From positions 62,001 through 126,000 of the forward strand of contig NZ_JACHEB010000003.1 in NCBI RefSeq assembly GCF_014201335.1: DNA of 64,000 nucleotides, given 5' to 3'. The notes beneath the pieces were generated by a model that made no database searches, was not told the DNA's origin, and was given only the letters and a program-made list of their open reading frames with translations. Source of the DNA: Tunturiibacter gelidiferens. GTDB lineage: Bacteria; Acidobacteriota; Terriglobia; Terriglobales; Acidobacteriaceae. Of this stretch, positions 19,206-28,365 are shown in pieces (the stretch's first letter is position 1; each line of letters opens with the position of its first letter). The translations under genes were made by a program, and so were the position numbers.

Positions 19206-20015
19206 ATGAGCAAGACGTTCGTGGGGCAACTGATATCAGAAGCAATGGCGATGTTTCTTGTCATCGCGTTCGGCGACTCGGTCGCGGCAATGTACACGCT
19301 CTACAATCCAAGCCCCTACCAGCAGGCGTACTGGGGAGTGTGCATAGCATGGGGATTGGCCGTAACGATATCGATCTACACAACCGCATCGGTGAGTGGC
19401 TGCCACGGCAATCCGGCGGTTACACTTGCGCTCGCGGTATACCGTGGATTCTCCTGGCGCAAGGTGCTTCCATATTGCCTCGCGCAAATTACGGGAGCCT
19501 TTCTCGGCGCAGGAATTGTGTATACGCTTTTCTCCCCAGTAATCGACAACTTCAACTTGACCAACCATCTCACCCGAGCCACAGGCGGCGCCGCGGGCGT
19601 CTTTTTCACCCATCCTGGCCTCGCAGTCACGCCGATGCATGCCTTTAGCGACGAGATCATCCTCACCGCATTCCTGATCTTCGGCATCTTCGCGATCACC
19701 GAACAGTACAACGAGATGGCCCCAGGTGCCAATGGAGGAGCGTTGATGATCGGCTGCCTGGTCGCTCTCATCGGCGCGTCGATGGGCTATCTGGAGGCAT
19801 GGGCTCTGAACCCGGCACGCGACTTTGGACCCAGGTTGTTCTGCTTTCTTGCGGGTTGGGGTCCCGCCGCGCTGCCTTCGCCACAGAGCTACTGGTGGAT
19901 CCCTATCGCTGCGCCGTTGCTAGGCGCATTCGTTGGAGGCGGAGCGTACCAGCTTCTTATCCGGCCCTTTTTACCAGCTCGGCAAAAAGCCCTGCTTGAT
20001 GCAGCAAAGACGTAG
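19206..20015 (+). CDS. glpF: Glycerol uptake facilitator (aquaglyceroporin)
   Basis: MIP-family channel, 269 residues, six membrane helices and two pore half-helices. The two NPA boxes are seen as CHGNPAVTLAL (about 68) and ALNPARDFGPRL (about 200); the Asp after the second NPA box is typical of glycerol-conducting members. GGAGAAAAG precedes the ATG. It heads glpF-glpK-glpD, so it lets glycerol into the cell for phosphorylation by the next gene. The 232 bases upstream should hold the promoter; I see no clear operator there. Confidence 0.95.
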   Translation: MSKTFVGQLISEAMAMFLVIAFGDSVAAMYTLYNPSPYQQAYWGVCIAWGLAVTISIYTTASVSGCHGNPAVTLALAVYRGFSWRKVLPYCLAQITGAFLGAGIVYTLFSPVIDNFNLTNHLTRATGGAAGVFFTHPGLAVTPMHAFSDEIILTAFLIFGIFAITEQYNEMAPGANGGALMIGCLVALIGASMGYLEAWALNPARDFGPRLFCFLAGWGPAALPSPQSYWWIPIAAPLLGAFVGGGAYQLLIRPFLPARQKALLDAAKT

Positions 20016-20067
20016 CATTCGACACAAACAAATCATCTATCAGGTCCTGAGCATCCAAGGAGACAAG

Positions 20068-21564
20068 ATGAAGTACGTACTCTCGCTCGATCAGGGAACG
20101 ACCAGCTCCCGAGCTATCCTCTTCGACCACGACGGACAGATAGCGGGGACTGCTTCACATGAATTTCCCCAGATCTATCCAAGCAGTGGCTGGGTCGAAC
20201 ACGATCCTTTCGACATACTCACCTCGCAACTCAGCTCAGCGGTTGAAGTATTAGGCAAGGCAGGAGTCCGTCCGAGAGATGTCGTCGCGCTCGGCATTAC
20301 CAACCAGCGGGAGACCACGATCGTATGGGACCGCGAGACGGGCAAGCCCGTCTACAACGCTATCGTCTGGCAGGACAGCCGTACCGGTGCCCTGATGAAG
20401 AAACTCGCCGACGATGGCGTTGAAGAAACCGTTCGTCGGAAGACCGGACTTCTGTTGAGCCCGTACTTCTCCGCAAGTAAGGTCGCATGGATTCTCGAGA
20501 ACGTAGCCGGAGCGCGCGCTCGAGCCGAGGCAGGAAAACTTGCCTTCGGCACCGTCGATAGCTGGCTTGTTTGGAATCTGACCAGCGGAAAACGGCACAT
20601 TACGGATCGCACAAACGCGTCGCGCACTCTGCTCTACAACATCGTTGAAGACAGATGGGACGACGACCTTCTGAAGCTATTCAATATTCCAAAAAGCCTT
20701 TTGCCCGAAGTCGTCTGGTCTAACGAACAGGTCGGACAGGTGACGACTTCACTTGGGCTTGGCGAAGTGGACATCGCCGGCATCGCGGGAGATCAACAAT
20801 CGGCGCTGTTCGGACAACTCTGCGTCTCTCCCGGCGATGCGAAAAACACCTACGGGACAGGTTGTTTTTTGCTGCAGCATGCAGGCAGCAAGTTCACGCT
20901 TTCAAGCCACCGTTTGATCACAACGCTGGCATGCAGCACAGAAAGAAGGTTGACCTACGCCCTCGAAGGCAGCATCTTCATCGGCGGAGCTGTAGTGCAG
21001 TGGCTTCGGGACAACATGAAGTTTTTCCGCAAATCGTCGGAGGTCGAGGCAGTCGCCGCGTCCGTGCCTGATTCCGATGGTGTGGTCTTCGTGCCTGCGT
21101 TTACAGGCCTTGGCGCTCCCTACTGGGACGCTCAGGCAAGAGGTTTGATAATCGGGCTACAACGAGGCACCCAAATCGCGCACATCGCCAGGGCTGCAGT
21201 CGAGAGCATTGCGTTTCAGGTCGCAGACGTTCTTCAGGTAATGGATTCCGATACAAAAGATCCGTTCACGGAACTTCGTGTCGACGGCGGCGCCGCCGCC
21301 AACGACGATCTAATGCAATTTCAGGCGGACCTGCTAGGCGTACCGGTTCGCCGTCCTGCTGTCCTCGAAACGACTGCCCTCGGCGCAGCTTATCTAGCCG
21401 GTCTCTCCAGCGGATTCTGGAGTAGCATCGACGAGTTGAAGCCACATCGCAAGGCCGACACCATCTTCGAGCCGAAGACCGACAAGAAACAGATGCAAAA
21501 GCTGCAGGAGAATTGGAGAGAAGCTGTCGAGCGTTCTCGCCATTGGAATAAGGAGAGCAAATGA
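20068..21564 (+). CDS. glpK: Glycerol kinase
   Basis: FGGY-family kinase making sn-glycerol 3-phosphate from glycerol and ATP. Start LSLDQGTTSSRA is the phosphate-binding loop; GITNQRETT, YNAIVWQDSRT, GIAGDQQSALFGQ and RVDGGAAANDDLMQFQ are family motifs. The frame is open from 19933, but AAGGAGA at 20057-20063 and the typical N-terminus place the start at 20068, giving 498 residues, the normal length. The stop overlaps the glpD start (ATGA), showing translational coupling. Confidence 0.96.
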   Translation: MKYVLSLDQGTTSSRAILFDHDGQIAGTASHEFPQIYPSSGWVEHDPFDILTSQLSSAVEVLGKAGVRPRDVVALGITNQRETTIVWDRETGKPVYNAIVWQDSRTGALMKKLADDGVEETVRRKTGLLLSPYFSASKVAWILENVAGARARAEAGKLAFGTVDSWLVWNLTSGKRHITDRTNASRTLLYNIVEDRWDDDLLKLFNIPKSLLPEVVWSNEQVGQVTTSLGLGEVDIAGIAGDQQSALFGQLCVSPGDAKNTYGTGCFLLQHAGSKFTLSSHRLITTLACSTERRLTYALEGSIFIGGAVVQWLRDNMKFFRKSSEVEAVAASVPDSDGVVFVPAFTGLGAPYWDAQARGLIIGLQRGTQIAHIARAAVESIAFQVADVLQVMDSDTKDPFTELRVDGGAAANDDLMQFQADLLGVPVRRPAVLETTALGAAYLAGLSSGFWSSIDELKPHRKADTIFEPKTDKKQMQKLQENWREAVERSRHWNKESK

Positions 21565-23168
21565 ACCGCGATGAGATGGTAGCTCGTGTACGCAATCGTA
21601 AAGAACCCTGGGACATTGTTGTGATCGGCGGAGGAGCAACGGGAGCTGGAGTTGCTGTCGATGCAGCATCACGAGGTTACGATGTACTGCTGTTGGAGCG
21701 TGAAGACTTCGGCAAAGGGACCTCCAGCCGAGCCACTAAATTGGTTCACGGTGGCGTTCGCTATCTTGAACAGGGAAATGTCTCGCTCGTGATGGAAGCT
21801 CTGAAAGAGCGGGGGATCCTTCTGCGAAACGCACCGCACATCGTGAAAGATCTGAAGTTCATAGTTCCGAACTATTCCTGGTGGGAGGCCCCGTTCTACG
21901 GAATCGGGATGAAAGTGTACGACTTTCTTGCAGGCAAATACAGCTTCGGTGCGTCCAAAGTGCTCTCTCTCGAAGAGACGTTGAAGCTTCTGCCAACGAT
22001 CCGTCAGGACGGCCTGCGCGGCGGTGTGATGTATCACGACGGACAGTTTGATGACACACGCCTCCTGATCAATCTGATGACAACTGCTGCTGAACATGGC
22101 GCGACTCTGTTGAACTACGCGGGTGTCGTTGAATTGAAGAAAGATGACGCCGGGTTCATTCAAGGGGTAGCCGCGGTAGATAGCGAAAGTGGTGAGCGCT
22201 TTGAGATCGCGGCCCGCTCCGTGGTGAATGCGACGGGCATCTTCACCGACGAAATTCGTCGACTCGCCGAGCCGACGGTCCAACAGATGATGGTTCCCAG
22301 CCAGGGCATTCATCTCGTGTTCGACCGCTCTTTCTTAGTCGGCGACACGGCGCTCCTCGTGCCTCAGACCGACGATGGCCGTGTCCTCTTCGCCGTTCCT
22401 TGGCATAACCGAACACTAGTCGGCACTACCGACACGCCAATCGAATCGATCTCCTATGAACCGCTCCCCTTCGAAGAAGAGATCGAATTCGTCCTCGAGA
22501 CCGCCGGTCGCTATCTTAGCCACAAGCCCACCCGCGAAGATATTCTCAGCGTATATGTAGGAATTCGGCCGCTGGTCAAGGCAGCCGGCGCCGGCGATGG
22601 AAAAACATCGTCTCTTTCGCGCGACTACACAATTCACATTGACCACTCCGGCCTTCTCACGATCGTCGGAGGCAAGTGGACAACCTACCGGCATATGGCA
22701 GAGGACTGCGTCGACCATGCCACCACCCTTGGTCGACTAGAGGAGAAACCCTGTATCACGGCTACCATGCACATTCACGGCTACCATCAACACCCTGAAG
22801 AACTCGGCAGTTTGTCCGTGTACGGCGCAGATGCTGCAGCGATTCAACAACTGGCCAAGGAGAATCCTGAACTCGCTAAACCCCTGCATTCCGATCTGCC
22901 TTACATTGCGGCAGAGATCGTCTGGGCCGCACGCAACGAGATGTCTCGCACCCTGGATGACGCTTTGGCGCGGCGCACTCGTGCCCTCCTGTTGAACGCG
23001 CGCGCTGCAATCCAGGTAGCCCCTATGGTCGCGTCTCTACTTGCTAAAGAGCTCGGAAAGGATGCCACGTGGGCTGCCGAGCAGGTGAAAATCTTTAGCG
23101 CAATGGCCGCTCAGTACATACCACAGGGTACAAAATATCCGGCCACGCCCCCTGTGGTCTCAGCTTAG
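21561..23168 (+). CDS. glpD: Glycerol-3-phosphate dehydrogenase (FAD, aerobic type)
   Basis: Membrane-associated flavoprotein oxidising glycerol 3-phosphate to dihydroxyacetone phosphate and passing electrons to quinone. The N-terminal dinucleotide fold VVIGGGATGAGVAVDAASRG (about 20-39) and the LVHGGVRYLE motif are diagnostic; GTTDTPIE and a C-terminal GlpO-type helical domain follow. 535 residues are normal. It overlaps glpK by four bases and closes the glycerol operon. The quinone is presumably menaquinone, consistent with the mqnC gene in the window. Confidence 0.95.
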   Translation: MNRDEMVARVRNRKEPWDIVVIGGGATGAGVAVDAASRGYDVLLLEREDFGKGTSSRATKLVHGGVRYLEQGNVSLVMEALKERGILLRNAPHIVKDLKFIVPNYSWWEAPFYGIGMKVYDFLAGKYSFGASKVLSLEETLKLLPTIRQDGLRGGVMYHDGQFDDTRLLINLMTTAAEHGATLLNYAGVVELKKDDAGFIQGVAAVDSESGERFEIAARSVVNATGIFTDEIRRLAEPTVQQMMVPSQGIHLVFDRSFLVGDTALLVPQTDDGRVLFAVPWHNRTLVGTTDTPIESISYEPLPFEEEIEFVLETAGRYLSHKPTREDILSVYVGIRPLVKAAGAGDGKTSSLSRDYTIHIDHSGLLTIVGGKWTTYRHMAEDCVDHATTLGRLEEKPCITATMHIHGYHQHPEELGSLSVYGADAAAIQQLAKENPELAKPLHSDLPYIAAEIVWAARNEMSRTLDDALARRTRALLLNARAAIQVAPMVASLLAKELGKDATWAAEQVKIFSAMAAQYIPQGTKYPATPPVVSA

Positions 23169-23188
23169 TAATTTCGGGAGCTCGAGCA

Positions 23189-24176
23189 TTGTTTCAGCTC
23201 CAAACTTATGCGGTTGCTCTTTCGTTGATGCTCGTCACAATGGTCTGCTGGGGTTCGTGGGCCAACACAATGAAATTGTGCCCTGGCTACAGGTTCCAAC
23301 TCTTCTACTGGGACTATGTGATCGGGTTGATCCTGGCCGCGCTGATTTGGGGCTTTACGCTGGGAAGCATAGGAGGCGTCGGCAGGCCCTTTGTTGCCGA
23401 TCTACTGGCTGCGGATTCCTCCCACATCTCCCTAGCGGTCACCGGAGGGATTCTCTTTAATGTTGCCAATCTGCTCGTAGTCGCCGCCATTGAGATCGCT
23501 GGTCTGGCCGTTGCATTTCCCGTCGGAATAGGGCTTGCACTTGTTGTAGGGGCTATTAGCAGTTACATCATTTCGCCAAGTGGCAATGCGTTGATGCTCT
23601 TTGGCGGCATCGCGCTCGTAGTGGGAGCGATCGTTCTTGACGCAATGGCGTACCGGATACGCGAGACCGAACGGAAATCGCTGAGCATGCGCGGGTTCAT
23701 CATCTGCCTGGCTGCGGGCCTCTTGATGGGTAGCTTCTATCCCTTTGTCTCACGATCCATGTTGGGCGAGGGCGCTCCTGGCCCCTATGCTGTCGCCATG
23801 TTCTTCACGATCGGCTTAGCGCTTTGCGCGGTTCCATTGAACTACCTATTGATGCGAAGACCGCTGGATAAAAGCGAGCCTGTTTCGATGAGTGGGTACT
23901 CTGCGGCGCGTGCATCGTGGCATCTTTGGGAATCCTCGGCGGAGTGATCTGGTGTACGGGTGCCACCTTCAATTTTGTGGCGTCGCGCGCACATATCGTA
24001 GGGCCGGCAGTTTCTTATTCGATTGGTCAGGGGCAACTATGATCTCTGCCGCGTGGGGAGTATTCATTTGGAAGGAATTTGCGACGGCACCCGCTCGAGC
24101 CAAAACATACTTATTTTGGATGTTTGTTCTGTTCCTCTGCAGATTGAGTGCGATTGCGCTCGCTCCTATTTATTGA
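23189..24176 (+). pseudogene. GRP/GlcU/RhaT-like sugar permease, two frameshifts
   Basis: A DMT-superfamily sugar transporter of about ten helices (VCWGSWANTMKLC, WDYVIGLILAALI, AVTGGILFNVANLLVVAA, AFPVGIGLALVVG). The first frame stops at 23947 after about 230 sensible residues. Coding then continues in a second frame from about 23890 (WVLCGACIVASLGILGGVIW) and in a third from about 24030 (GATMISAAWGVFIWKEF) to the stop at 24174. Both breaks equal loss of one base; the second lies in a GGGG run. Start is TTG with GGGAG upstream. It follows glpD by 20 bases and precedes the ribokinase, so it probably imported its sugar. Confidence 0.78.
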
Positions 24177-24201
24177 TGGTGTTTACGAGCTTAGGAGGTC
24201 T

Positions 24202-25144
24202 ATGTCCGTTGAAAAGAAGGGAGTAGTCGTGGTGGGGAGCATCAACATGGATCTCGTCGCGTACTGCGCGCGGATTCCCACCGAGGGAGAGACCGTAATC
24301 GGAACAGCCTTCCAGACTCATCACGGAGGGAAAGGTGCGAATCAAGCAGTCGCTGTAGCGCGTTTGGAGTTCCCGGTCGCGGTGATTGGACGAATCGGAG
24401 ATGATGCCTTCGGCGCGCAGCTGAAGGAGCACCTGGAAGATGCGGGTGTGAATGTCGACGGTGTCTCGACTTCGCGATGCAGCTCGGGTGTTGCCGTGAT
24501 CGTAGTTTCTGAAGCCGGGGAGAACTGCATCGTGATCACCCCAGGCGCAAATGCACTGCTGACACCTAAAGATTTTGATGCGAACATTGAGATCCTTAGA
24601 GGCGCCGGGATAGTGCTGACTCAATTGGAGATTCCGACCGAGACGGTTCAATATCTCGCGACTATCTGCGAGCGTGAGGGCGTTCCGTTGATTCTCGATC
24701 CGGCCTGCAAAGCAATTGCCAGAGGGACTTCTCGATAAGGTGGATTGGTTGACTCCGAACGAGACGGAAGCCGCATTCTTCATCGAGAACGGAGCGGCCA
24801 AACTTCACGAGCCTGCCGTGATGGCGCAGACTTTATTGGCCAAGGGTGTTAGAGGAGTAGTCCTCAAGCTCGGATCTCGTGGCGCCTATCTTGCATCGGC
24901 TGCCGGATTAGGTGCTCGCCTGGAGCCTTTCAAGGTTCAGGCGGTGGATACAACGGCTGCGGGAGACGCTTTCAATGGTGCGTTCGCGACGGCTCTGCTG
25001 ATGAAAAAAGATCCCGTCGAAAGCGCACGCTTCGCAGCCGCCGCTGCAGCGCTCTCGGTGACGCGGCCAGGAGCTCAAACCTCGATGCCGCGAATGGCCG
25101 AAGTGGAACAGATGCTGGCGGGCGCCGGAGCGAACGAGCTATAG
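24202..25144 (+). pseudogene. rbsK: Ribokinase (PfkB family), one frameshift
   Basis: AGGAGG at 24192-24197 precedes the ATG. Ribokinase motifs: VVVGSINMDLV, the substrate motif GGKGANQAVAVARL (about 42-55), then, after the break, NETEAAFF and the catalytic TTAAGDAFNGAFA with the anion-hole GAGD-type sequence. The first frame stops at 24738; the true continuation (PAKQLPEGLLDKVDW) starts near 24708 one frame back, so one base is missing in a C-rich spot. It lies after the sugar permease and probably phosphorylated the imported sugar or nucleoside product. Confidence 0.85.
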
Positions 25145-25188
25145 GACGCAGACAATCAGCCGGACCCAAGATAGAGGCGTAACAGTGA

Positions 25189-25422
25189 TTATGCTTCCTC
25201 TGTATCGTGCGGATTTCTGGTAATGGAATGAATGGTTTTATAGAGGCGTTCGGAATAGATCGCAGATAGCTCTTCGAAAGCTGCAGACGAGCCTGCCTCG
25301 GCTGCGGCTACGATTTCGTCAACCGCTGCAATCAGTTGTTCTACTGCCGGATCGAGAACGGCGACCGATGCCGCAAGTGTATTTGCGTCATCGGCTTGAA
25401 AAGCTTTACCAATTTGCGTCAA
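25189..25422 (-). pseudogene. ECF sigma factor region 2 fragment
   Basis: 77 codons whose last half reads EAGSSAAFEELSAIYSERLY, then ITRNPHDTEEA before a stop. This matches the opening of sigma-70 region 2 in ECF sigma factors, where a DAEEALQDTF-type core-binding helix should follow. Regions 2.2 onward and region 4 are missing, and I see no continuation in other frames. It is a truncated relic or a very short open frame; the adjacent DoxX-like gene lies just upstream on the same strand. Confidence 0.5.
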
Positions 25423-25496
25423 GAATGATCTTTACCTCTGGCCGAACCATGCCGCAATTAGATGCGACATGGTTCGTTCTCCTCGATACAAACTGT

Positions 25497-25886
25497 CTAC
25501 TGGATCGATTGATCTGTCTGGTTCAGTGCTTGCTCTCGCACCAGCAAGATATAAATGACAGCCAGCGCCATCACCACGAGGGCATCGACAAAGAACCAGC
25601 CATATCCCAACACGAAAATATGACTGAGAACTATCGCGGTCATCCACACAACAGTCAATCCCGCGCCCAGTCTGGCTGTTCGCTTATTCAGGAGCAGAAC
25701 TGCGACTGCTGTCTCGAACGCCCCTGACCCTAGCCGGAACACTGGCTGAGATATCAACCCATTGACCGCGTGCGACATCTGCGAAAACAAAGCCACCGAA
25801 TCCGGGACCCCAGCAAACTTGAGAAAGATGGCGGCATATAGAAGGTTCGCCGACACCAACAGGCGGATTGCGAGTCTTTTATCCAT
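25497..25886 (-). CDS. DoxX-like small membrane protein
   Basis: 129 residues with four hydrophobic segments (about 7-25, 48-66, 72-92, 96-116): LAIRLLVSANLLYAAIFLKF, LGSGAFETAVAVLLL, RLGAGLTVVWMTAIVLSH, FVDALVVMALAVIYILL. Order and spacing recall the DoxX/DoxD family of membrane proteins, some of which take part in quinone or redox-linked processes. The substrate is unknown and the assignment rests on topology. It is 103 bases upstream of the RidA gene's 3' end, on the same strand. Confidence 0.6.
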   Translation of the reverse strand: MDKRLAIRLLVSANLLYAAIFLKFAGVPDSVALFSQMSHAVNGLISQPVFRLGSGAFETAVAVLLLNKRTARLGAGLTVVWMTAIVLSHIFVLGYGWFFVDALVVMALAVIYILLVREQALNQTDQSIQ

Positions 25887-25989
25887 GAAATCTTGCGAAA
25901 TAGTCTAATAGACGCGATTGTGCTTCGTTTACCAGCGTGCCAAGTAGAGCGCCCGCATCTGAGCAGGAGGGAGCCCCGCTCCCTCCTGC

Positions 25990-26478
25990 TCAGTTGTTGA
26001 CTTCGAACGTCACCTCAAGCATGACCGGCGCACCAAGAGGCAAACTGGCCACTCCTAGCACCGCTCGCACAGACATCTTGTCCTCTCCAAACACATCACG
26101 GAGAATCTTTGAGGCTGCGTCCGCAACGATAGGCTGGTTGTAAAAGTCTCCGTCTGTTGCCAGGTAGACCTTTACGCTGACAACCTTCGTCACGTGATCC
26201 AGTGACCCTACATGCGCCTTCGCGGCAGAAAGAGCATTCAGTGTCGCGATTCGCAAAGCGCTTCGGCCTGCTTCTGCATCGAGCTCTTTGCCGAGCCGTC
26301 CGACGTATTGAAGCTTGCCCTCCTTAACCGGAAGCATTCCACTTAAGAACAGGAGGTTGCCCGATTGCACTGCCTCGACGTATGCGCCAAGTGGGTGGGG
26401 AGCACTTGGGAGCAAGATCCGAAGGTCCTGCAGCCGGCGCTCCGCGCTAGCCGGCTGCGAGCCCTTCGGGCTTACCAT
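25990..26478 (-). CDS. RidA (YjgF/YER057c/UK114) family protein
   Basis: 162 residues. RidA proteins deaminate reactive enamine/imine intermediates in the cytoplasm. Family features: GAYVEAVQSGNLLFLSGMLP, a central ATLNALSAAKAHVGSLDHV helix, and the C-terminal SVRAVLGVASLPLGAPVMLE with the Arg that binds carboxylates. It has about 30 extra N-terminal residues compared with classic RidA. It overlaps the upstream SDR gene by seven bases on the same strand, so the two are coupled. A second, broken copy of its C-terminus is at 2382-2537. Confidence 0.9.
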   Translation of the reverse strand: MVSPKGSQPASAERRLQDLRILLPSAPHPLGAYVEAVQSGNLLFLSGMLPVKEGKLQYVGRLGKELDAEAGRSALRIATLNALSAAKAHVGSLDHVTKVVSVKVYLATDGDFYNQPIVADAASKILRDVFGEDKMSVRAVLGVASLPLGAPVMLEVTFEVNN

Positions 26479-27200
26479 TTGCCGTTGTGCGCACCGCCGT
26501 CCACGTGCAGCACCTCGCCGGTGATATTGCTCGATTCGGTGAGATAGATCACGGCGCTTGCGATGTCCTCTGAAGCGGAGATCGTGCCCATCGGGGACAA
26601 CGTCTTCAGGAAATCCTTTGGATTGTCTTTGTGAAGAGGGGTGTCGACGATTCCTGGCGCTACCGCGTTGAACCGGATCTGCTCCTTCGCATACTCCGAG
26701 GCAAGATTCCGTGTGACGGCTTCGAGACCGCCCTTCGTGATCATCGGCAGAGACACCGGCAGCCCACCGTTGGGATTTTCAACCAGTGATGACGTAATGG
26801 CCACGACACTTCCGCCTCGCTTCTGAGCGAGCATCTGCGTGACTGCGAGCTGGGTGATGTGGAGGTAGCCTTCAAGATTCGTCGAAACAAGAGCTCGGAA
26901 GTCGTCGATGCTGTAGTCCGTGAAAGGCTTCGCCGAGAAGATGCCGGCGTTGTTGATGACAACATCAATCGAGCCAAACTTCTGAATAGCTGTATCGGCT
27001 ACTTTTCGAGCTGTCTCAGCGAGTCCGATATCACCGTCCACCAACACTAGCTTGTCGGAAGCCTTCAACTCAGCCGATTTTGTCGCATTGCGAGAGGTGC
27101 CTACTACGTTATAGCCACGTTCCAAAAACGCCTTTACGACCGCAGCACCGATTCCCTGGGAAGCGCCCGTCACGATTACTGTCTTTTGAGTATTTGTCAT
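26472..27200 (-). CDS. Short-chain dehydrogenase/reductase
   Basis: 242 residues, classical SDR. Coenzyme loop VTGASQGIGAAV (about 8-19), DVVINNAGIF, the catalytic Ser in VVAITSSLVENP, and GLEAVTRNLASEYAKE as helix F; the expected catalytic Tyr-xxx-Lys appears as ITKGGLE, so the usual Tyr is absent or displaced and should be checked. Starting at 27200 (AGGAGC upstream) is better than the open frame back to 27293. It ends in a C-terminal ITGEVLHVDGGAHNGKW. Coupled to RidA; likely controlled by the LysR gene upstream. Confidence 0.88.
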   Translation of the reverse strand: MTNTQKTVIVTGASQGIGAAVVKAFLERGYNVVGTSRNATKSAELKASDKLVLVDGDIGLAETARKVADTAIQKFGSIDVVINNAGIFSAKPFTDYSIDDFRALVSTNLEGYLHITQLAVTQMLAQKRGGSVVAITSSLVENPNGGLPVSLPMITKGGLEAVTRNLASEYAKEQIRFNAVAPGIVDTPLHKDNPKDFLKTLSPMGTISASEDIASAVIYLTESSNITGEVLHVDGGAHNGKW

Positions 27201-27371
27201 TATTGCTCCTGTCACATCAATACTGCTGTTACGGCAGATGACAACATGAGGATGTTCCTCCACGTTGACGACGCCGCGCTCTGATGCGGCCATCTGCTGC
27301 GTTCAAGCTGCAATATAGATGCGAGAGGAGATTGCAACGAGGCCAGATTTGTTCTGATACCAGCTATCGCT

Positions 27372-28274
27372 TTACTCGATAGCTCCCAATCGGATATCAA
27401 CGTTCGCAACATCTGAGATCCGACGAGTCATCGTCAGAAAAGCATTGAGTGCGCTGGTCGGATAGCGATCATGGCGTCTAACGAATACCGTCTCTACCTG
27501 CGCCTGATCTGCAGGGAGCTCATGCACCGTGACGGACTGATCTGTCCAGAGTCTATTCACTAGTACCCTAGGTAGGAGCGTTATCCCTACGCCGGAGCTG
27601 ATGCAGGTGATGATTGCATCGAGAGATGCAAGTTCCATCACAGTGTAATGAATACTTAGCCCATCGAGGATCGAGCTGAGCCTCTGACGGTAAGAACAAC
27701 CCTGTCGAAATACTATTGCTTTGAGGTTCTGAACTTCGCCGAGATCGCCGAGGTTCCTTATGGATAGGGGACTTACAATAACGAGTTCTTCAATGAATAG
27801 TGGTTCCTCATTCAGATCTTGGTGGTGGACAGGTCCAGCTACAAAGGCACCATCCAGTTCGTGCTCCGCGACCTGAGTAATCAGAGACGTCGTAGTTCCC
27901 GTCATGATGGCCAATTCAACCTTTGGATATTGCTGGGCATATTGGGCTACGAGTGTGGGTAGCCGCAGCCCAGCCGTGGTCTCCAGCATCCCGATACGTA
28001 GACTTCCCTTTGGAGTTCCATCCTCTTTGACCTCCGTGATGGCTTGTTCGAAGAGTACACGTATCTGGCCCACGTAGGAGATGAGGCGTAGACCAGCTTC
28101 ACTGGGTTCCACACCACGACTGTGTCTGACAAATAGTTGAACACCGAGCTCGTCCTCCAGGAGGCGAATTCGAGAGGTAACATTTGATTGCACCATGTTC
28201 AGTTCAGCAGCCGCCCGGTTCATGCTGCCGATTCTTGCGACGGCCTCCACAATCCTCAAGTCATCTGCGTCCAT
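27372..28274 (-). CDS. LysR-family transcriptional regulator
   Basis: 300 residues. The N-terminal HTH is seen in AVARIGSMNRAAAELNMVQSNV and RIRLLEDELGVQLFVRHSRG (about 10-55); the rest is the periplasmic-binding-like ligand domain (RIGMLETTAGLRLP, EELVIVSP, GVGITLLPRVLV). It is transcribed in the same direction as the SDR and RidA genes that follow after about 170 bases and may regulate them. Ligand unknown. The start ATG lacks a strong ribosome-binding site. Confidence 0.92.
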   Translation of the reverse strand: MDADDLRIVEAVARIGSMNRAAAELNMVQSNVTSRIRLLEDELGVQLFVRHSRGVEPSEAGLRLISYVGQIRVLFEQAITEVKEDGTPKGSLRIGMLETTAGLRLPTLVAQYAQQYPKVELAIMTGTTTSLITQVAEHELDGAFVAGPVHHQDLNEEPLFIEELVIVSPLSIRNLGDLGEVQNLKAIVFRQGCSYRQRLSSILDGLSIHYTVMELASLDAIITCISSGVGITLLPRVLVNRLWTDQSVTVHELPADQAQVETVFVRRHDRYPTSALNAFLTMTRRISDVANVDIRLGAIE

Positions 28275-28365
28275 GTGCGTCCTGCCTCCGCATGCCAGTC
28301 TAATCTCTTTCTAATCGGCCGGCTCTGTTAACCACCGGAGCCCTTCGATCTGCCACGCTCTTAGA

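Noticed and set aside
19115..19648. 177-codon frame overlapping glpF
   Set aside because: Out of frame with the clear aquaglyceroporin and rich in Arg/Ser/His, as shadows are.
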